A DNA stretch of 27,584 nt, taken from positions 1 through 27,584 of the forward strand of contig JACDAZ010000148.1 in assembly GCA_013695175.1 (NCBI GenBank), written 5' to 3'. This document shows, piece by piece, positions 24,004-27,584 of the stretch (positions within the stretch are counted from its first letter, which is position 1; every line of letters starts with the position of its first letter). The position numbers and the translations under genes were made by a program. This stretch comes from Flavisolibacter sp. (GTDB lineage: Bacteria; Bacteroidota; Bacteroidia; Chitinophagales; Chitinophagaceae). The notes below the pieces were generated by a model, which saw only the letters and a program-made list of their open reading frames with translations, was not told where the DNA came from and did no database searches.

Positions 24004-24341
24004 AAGTGTCCTGGCTTTGTAAGGTTTATAGTAACTGGTTCATTAAAACAATCGACTTCATGTAAAATAACTGTGTTTTTATCGCAGAAATTTCTCAAAA
24101 TAAAGGCTGCTGCTTTTGTTACTGCTCAGAAAGTTATAAATAATTATTTAAGAATTATATTTCTTTTTTTATAAGGAGGAGGCTTATGCAATACAACTAC
24201 TGCTGGTTCAGCAATATTCAGGTGTGAATTTTAAACATTTTAATTAAAATAGTTTTAACTTAATAAAATCTAATTGCCTACCTACCATTTTGAAAATTCC
24301 CCCTTTGGAACTACTATTCTTAACTTCTAAAAATTTTTAAA
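24004..24341. other. 338-base AT-rich intergenic region with one candidate micro-ORF
   Basis: This divergent gap separates the HD gene from the NTF2-like gene. It is very AT-rich and holds no recognisable RNA gene. The clearest structure is a Shine-Dalgarno sequence plus micro-ORF at 24173-24227. Just before the right-hand gene lie TTTTGAAAATT and CCCCCTTTGGAACTAC, which could belong to a promoter, but the pattern is not a standard one. Confidence 0.4.
24186..24227 (+). CDS. Candidate 13-codon micro-ORF with a perfect Shine-Dalgarno sequence
   Basis: AAGGAGGAGG (24173-24182) is followed three bases later by ATG (24186-24188), or six bases after the first AGGAGG, and the frame MQYNYCWFSNIQV ends at TGA 24225-24227. 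Genes in this window normally lack such a signal, which makes the site stand out. A leader peptide, a small stand-alone peptide or chance are all possible. Confidence 0.25.
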   Translation: MQYNYCWFSNIQV

Positions 24342-24749
24342 ATGGAAAATGTAATGTCTCAAAAAAATGCAATTTCAAATACTGAAAAAAACATGAAAGA
24401 TTATTTTGAAACGCATGATCTTAAATTTATACATGATGATGCGGTTTTTACCAACATGGCTTCAGGTGAAACACATAATGGTAAATCTGAAATAGGCGCT
24501 ATGCTGCAATACATGTATAAAATAGCATTTGATGCTAAAGCAGATACAATCAACAGAATAATAACTGAAGACAGGGCGCTGTTAGAGGGTACATTCAAAG
24601 GAAAACATATTGGAGATTTTGCAGGTATTCCGGCAACGAATAAAGAAATTAGTGTTCCACTTGCAGTTTCTTATGAATTGGAGGATGGACTAATTAAAAA
24701 GGCAAGAATTTATTTTTTGGCAAATGTTTTAATGGAGCAATTGAAGTAA
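24342..24749 (+). CDS. NTF2-like (SnoaL-type) protein, cytoplasmic
   Basis: A 135-residue protein without a signal peptide. The helix KNMKDYFETHDLKFIHDDAV is followed by MASGETHNGKSEIGAMLQYM, then strands ADTINRIITEDRALLEGTFK and VPLAVSYELEDGLIKKARIY. This is the SnoaL/ester-cyclase-like cone fold of about 130 residues. The H-x-G and D-x-A-V spacing is that of small ligand-binding or isomerase-like family members; no catalytic pair is certain. The ATG at 24342 has an alternative at 24354 (fifth codon). It ends at a bidirectional hairpin shared with the convergent acylase gene. The actual ligand is unknown. Confidence 0.72.
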   Translation: MENVMSQKNAISNTEKNMKDYFETHDLKFIHDDAVFTNMASGETHNGKSEIGAMLQYMYKIAFDAKADTINRIITEDRALLEGTFKGKHIGDFAGIPATNKEISVPLAVSYELEDGLIKKARIYFLANVLMEQLK

Positions 24750-24755
24750 ATATTA

Positions 24756-24783
24756 AAGATGCCGGGAAAGTTTTCGGCATCTT
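24756..24783. terminator. Bidirectional terminator between convergent genes
   Basis: Perfect 9-bp arms AAGATGCCG and CGGCATCTT surround a 10-base loop between the NTF2-like gene and the acylase gene. The right arm overlaps the acylase stop codon by two bases. T-rich sequence follows on the plus strand. Confidence 0.65.
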
Positions 24784-26968
24784 AATACTTTTCACCCGGT
24801 TGATATGTTTTTTTAGCCTGCTTCAATACATCTTCTTTATAAAATAGAACATCTTTAAATTTCCCTTGCGTATACATTAATGCCTGGTCCTTAAAATGAG
24901 GTGAAGCCGGATCTCCTGAATTTCCACCTGCTAATAAGGATTTGGCTTTTACTCTTGGTCCAAATTCCACGGCGCATACAAAACTGTTACCACTTACACC
25001 ATATCTTTTCTTACTGCCGGGGAAATAACGGCTGTTATAAGATGGCAGCATGCCCCAAATGCCTGATGCAAAACCTACCGGTAAACCGGGTGCATCATCA
25101 TTATAAACAGCATCTATACCCATTGGTCGTTGAAATCGATTTATTTCCCCCCAGGCTACATTCCACCTGCCCCACTTGCTTTGCAACTCATTTATTACAT
25201 TCAATAAGGGATCTAGTAGTTGTGAGGTAGTTGCTGTTAAAGCAAATTGTTTGGTTTTTGCTACCTGGTCTGTTTCGCCGGCATCTACATATACACGTTG
25301 AATTTGAGCATTTAATTTTTGTGCCCATTCTACAGCCAGTGTGGTTGCCACAGATGATTCAAGGGATGTATAGTCCCAATTTTTAAAAATAGAAATAGGC
25401 TCAGATAGAAGTTGGTAGTTTGATGTATTTTCAGGTGAAGCTTTTTCAAAAGCATTTATTAACGCAGGAATTAAAACTTCAAAAGCTGCTAACCTTCTGT
25501 CATAACCTGCTTCAATAATTTTATCTAATGTAAAGGCAGTTTCTTTACTTAAAACCCGCTGGGCATTTATACCTCTGAAATTCTCGCCATCAGGTGCCAT
25601 ATAAGAAGGATAGTTTTCTCTTTTAGGGCTGTATGGTCCTGCAGCCGTGAACGGAGTGGAGTTGCAATTTTGTAACCATCCATTTGGCGGATTATAGATA
25701 TGAACCGTTTCGTTCACTTTGTGTAATCCTTTCCATTCAGTTTCTCTAAGGCTTCCATCCACAGGTTTAGTCCAATTATAAGCAGTATCCCTTACCGGAA
25801 TAAAATTGCCATGCCATAAAGCAATATTGCCCTTACTGTCAGCAAATACAGTGCTGTTAGAGGTGTTTGCTTTAAGTTCCATTGCTTTTTTATAATCTTC
25901 TAAACCTTTTGCTTTTGTACGAATCCAGCTTTGCATTAAACCTGTCATAGAACGGTTGTTGGAGCGAAGACTGATCCATTTTCCATTTCGTTCGGTCATT
26001 ACAGGCCCATGATGTGTATAGTAAGTAGTAAAGTTTTTTGTATGGTAAGAATTGTCTTTAAGATATTTTATGTCAATTCGTTTTTGACGTACTAAACGCA
26101 AGGTGTCATCAAACACGTAAAAAATTTCCTTCCCTTTTTTTTGAATCTTTTGTTCATACAGATCTGCCACATCTACATTGGCGGATGTATGCATCCAGCC
26201 GCAATGTTCATTAAACCCCTGGTAAATAAAAAATTGTCCCCACGTTACTGCACCGTATACATGCAGGCCCTGTTCACTTTTTACATGCACTTCAGGCCGG
26301 AAATAAAATGTAGTGTGCGGGTTTATATAAAGAATAGCATTACCCGAAGCCGATCTCGAAGGAGCAATAGCAAAACCATTGGAGCCCGATTGATGATTTC
26401 GTTCCTTTTCCACAAGAGAAATTTTATCAGTAATTCCGGAATAAAAATTTTTTAATTCTGTGGTTGTAACATCTGCAGTATTAATAGCACCTATACTGCC
26501 ATCCGTCCATAGCAAAGGATACCAGGGTTGAAAACGTTTTATCAAGACCGGTTTTACTTGTGGATTTTTGTATAAATAGTAATTAATGCCATCTGCATAG
26601 GCATTTAATAACTGTTTCAGCCAGGGTTCTGCTTTTTTATAATCTGCAATGGCTTCAGTGGTATCAATTAAAAGTCTTATCAAAAGGTCATTATATAATT
26701 CAGCCTCGCCTTTCACTTCTGCAAGTCGGCCAAGCTTTTCTATATAATTTAACTCTACCCGCTTAAAATCATCCTCACATTGCGCATATAGTAAACCAAA
26801 AACAGCATCAGCATCTGTTTTTCCATATACATGTGGTATACCCCAGGTATCGCGTATGATGGTTACATTTTTTGCCTGCTGCTGCCATTTTGCAATTTCA
26901 GTTTTAGTAAAGGGTTGCGCAAATAAATGGATAGGAATAATAAATATGATGAGAAATATCTTTTTCAT
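24782..26968 (-). CDS. Penicillin-acylase-family Ntn hydrolase (N-acyl amide acylase)
   Basis: A 728-residue precursor with signal peptide MKKIFLIIFIIPIHLFAQ. The alpha chain has the family motif IIRDTWGIPHVYG and DADAVFGLLYAQCEDDF. The autocleavage site is G195-S196 in NHQSGSNGFAIAPSRS; Ser196 would become the N-terminal nucleophile of the beta chain, with INPHTTF following. Further marks are GFNEHCGWMHTSANVD, HHGPVM and NDDAPGLPVGFASG. The family cleaves N-acyl groups from beta-lactams, acyl-homoserine lactones or acylated peptides in the periplasm; the exact substrate is open. A further-upstream ATG would add 34 residues and hide the signal peptide. An amidohydrolase gene ends 22 bases upstream on the same strand, so the two are probably one operon. 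Confidence 0.88.
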   Translation of the reverse strand: MKKIFLIIFIIPIHLFAQPFTKTEIAKWQQQAKNVTIIRDTWGIPHVYGKTDADAVFGLLYAQCEDDFKRVELNYIEKLGRLAEVKGEAELYNDLLIRLLIDTTEAIADYKKAEPWLKQLLNAYADGINYYLYKNPQVKPVLIKRFQPWYPLLWTDGSIGAINTADVTTTELKNFYSGITDKISLVEKERNHQSGSNGFAIAPSRSASGNAILYINPHTTFYFRPEVHVKSEQGLHVYGAVTWGQFFIYQGFNEHCGWMHTSANVDVADLYEQKIQKKGKEIFYVFDDTLRLVRQKRIDIKYLKDNSYHTKNFTTYYTHHGPVMTERNGKWISLRSNNRSMTGLMQSWIRTKAKGLEDYKKAMELKANTSNSTVFADSKGNIALWHGNFIPVRDTAYNWTKPVDGSLRETEWKGLHKVNETVHIYNPPNGWLQNCNSTPFTAAGPYSPKRENYPSYMAPDGENFRGINAQRVLSKETAFTLDKIIEAGYDRRLAAFEVLIPALINAFEKASPENTSNYQLLSEPISIFKNWDYTSLESSVATTLAVEWAQKLNAQIQRVYVDAGETDQVAKTKQFALTATTSQLLDPLLNVINELQSKWGRWNVAWGEINRFQRPMGIDAVYNDDAPGLPVGFASGIWGMLPSYNSRYFPGSKKRYGVSGNSFVCAVEFGPRVKAKSLLAGGNSGDPASPHFKDQALMYTQGKFKDVLFYKEDVLKQAKKTYQPGEKY

Positions 26969-26990
26969 AGTGGGGATCATTTCAGGTGTA

Positions 26991-27584
26991 TTATAGAGAA
27001 GTTTCTTTTCGTAAAGCCTTACCGCTTCTTGTTCCTTTATGACTTCCATCTTCAAGAACCAGTTCGCCATTAACTAATACAAATTTACATCCTTCAGACA
27101 ATGCATGAGGATTTTCAAAAGTAGACTTATCCTTTATTTCATTTTCACTGAATACAACAATATCTGCTGCCATACCTTCTTTTAATAAACCACGATCTTT
27201 TAAATTAAATTTTTGTGCAGCCAGTGAGGTCATCCGGCGGATGGCTTCTTCCATTGAAATTACTTTTTCTTCACGCACATATTTACCCAACACTCTTGCA
27301 TTGGTGCCATAAGCACGTGGGTGGGGCATTCCCTTACCTGGTACAGGTACACCGGCATCAGCACCAAACATGCTATATGGATACTGCATAATGTACTTCA
27401 CATCCTTTTCATTCATACTATGATAAACCATCTGGGCTCCTCCTTTTTCAATCATATCCATAATGGTCTCTGCTTCAAAGTTTGCTTTGGATCTTCGGCC
27501 CATTAATTTATTGATCTCCGTGATGCTTTTTCCATTATAAGTTGTATCAGATGGATAAATAGCCACCACAGCATAACTGTAGTT
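26991..27584 (-). CDS. D-aminoacylase-type amidohydrolase, C-terminal part (cut by window edge)
   Basis: The frame is open from the window edge (first residues NYSYAVVAIYPSD) to a stop at 26991, giving 197 residues. It is the C-terminal part of an Amidohydro_3 protein of the N-acyl-D-amino-acid deacylase type. YSMFGADAGVPVPG holds the metal/catalytic Asp, where relatives have G-S-D-G. Then come HPRAYGTNARVLGKYVREE, ISMEEAIRRMTSLAAQKFNL and GLLKEGMAADIVVF, the last being the closing beta-sandwich strand. The protein probably removes acyl groups from D-amino acids or related compounds and is the upstream gene of the acylase operon. The start and the first metal-binding motif lie outside the window. 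Confidence 0.85.
   Translation of the reverse strand, partial: NYSYAVVAIYPSDTTYNGKSITEINKLMGRRSKANFEAETIMDMIEKGGAQMVYHSMNEKDVKYIMQYPYSMFGADAGVPVPGKGMPHPRAYGTNARVLGKYVREEKVISMEEAIRRMTSLAAQKFNLKDRGLLKEGMAADIVVFSENEIKDKSTFENPHALSEGCKFVLVNGELVLEDGSHKGTRSGKALRKETSL

Noticed and set aside
1..27584. CRISPR arrays, insertion sequences, tRNA or rRNA genes
   Set aside because: No direct-repeat array, transposase frame, or recognisable tRNA/rRNA sequence was seen when reading the window.

Overview
The window is about 27.6 kb of AT-rich DNA from what looks like a member of the Bacteroidota, most likely a relative of the Chitinophagaceae. The signs are a solitary TonB-dependent receptor with a carboxypeptidase-like N-terminal domain, a DUF3078 protein, many short lipoprotein and Sec signal peptides, a fused E1-alpha/E1-beta 2-oxoacid dehydrogenase, menaquinone synthesis through futalosine (MqnC), and an almost complete lack of Shine-Dalgarno sequences before start codons. 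The genus is an inference from protein style; no rRNA or tRNA gene was recognised in the window.

Layout. 1-3620 is a patch with several small or decayed genes: the 5' part of a small membrane protein (minus), a badly broken DUF72 gene, a very acidic low-complexity protein, a CYTH (class IV adenylyl cyclase-like) protein, an OmpA-domain lipoprotein with a clear terminator, and a small gene split by an in-frame TAA. 3850-10557 holds envelope and transport genes on the plus strand: a TonB-dependent receptor, a DUF3078 protein, and a tight three-gene MacA/MacB/LolD-like export operon. 10750-17506 holds a small hypothetical gene, mqnC, a secreted double retropepsin-like protease with a PDZ domain, a catalytic M16 peptidase, a GH16 glucanase-like lipoprotein on the opposite strand, a non-catalytic M16 partner, and an NTF2-like lipoprotein.

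17530-20025 begins with a strongly structured non-coding stretch between divergent genes. It is followed by a four-helix membrane protein and the fused E1 enzyme, whose interdomain linker is encoded by a palindromic, repeat-like DNA element. 20207-24003 holds an MFS-type membrane domain fused to HEAT-like repeats, a stand-alone cyclic-nucleotide-binding protein just behind it, and a convergent HD phosphohydrolase. 24342-27584 holds an NTF2-like protein, then (minus strand) a probable two-gene unit of a D-aminoacylase-type amidohydrolase (cut by the window edge) and a penicillin-acylase-family Ntn hydrolase.

How they may work together. The three-gene ABC unit is a complete export or lipoprotein-release machine. 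The two M16 proteins probably form one heterodimeric peptidase although a glucanase gene lies between them. The acylase and amidohydrolase probably act in turn on N-acylated amines or amino acids. The most suggestive candidate for an undescribed unit is the MFS-HEAT protein with its cyclic-nucleotide receptor and neighbouring HD enzyme; that functional link is inference only. The next most notable items are the structured leader at 17530-17651, the palindromic element inside the E1 gene, and a tiny ORF with a perfect Shine-Dalgarno sequence at 24173-24227.
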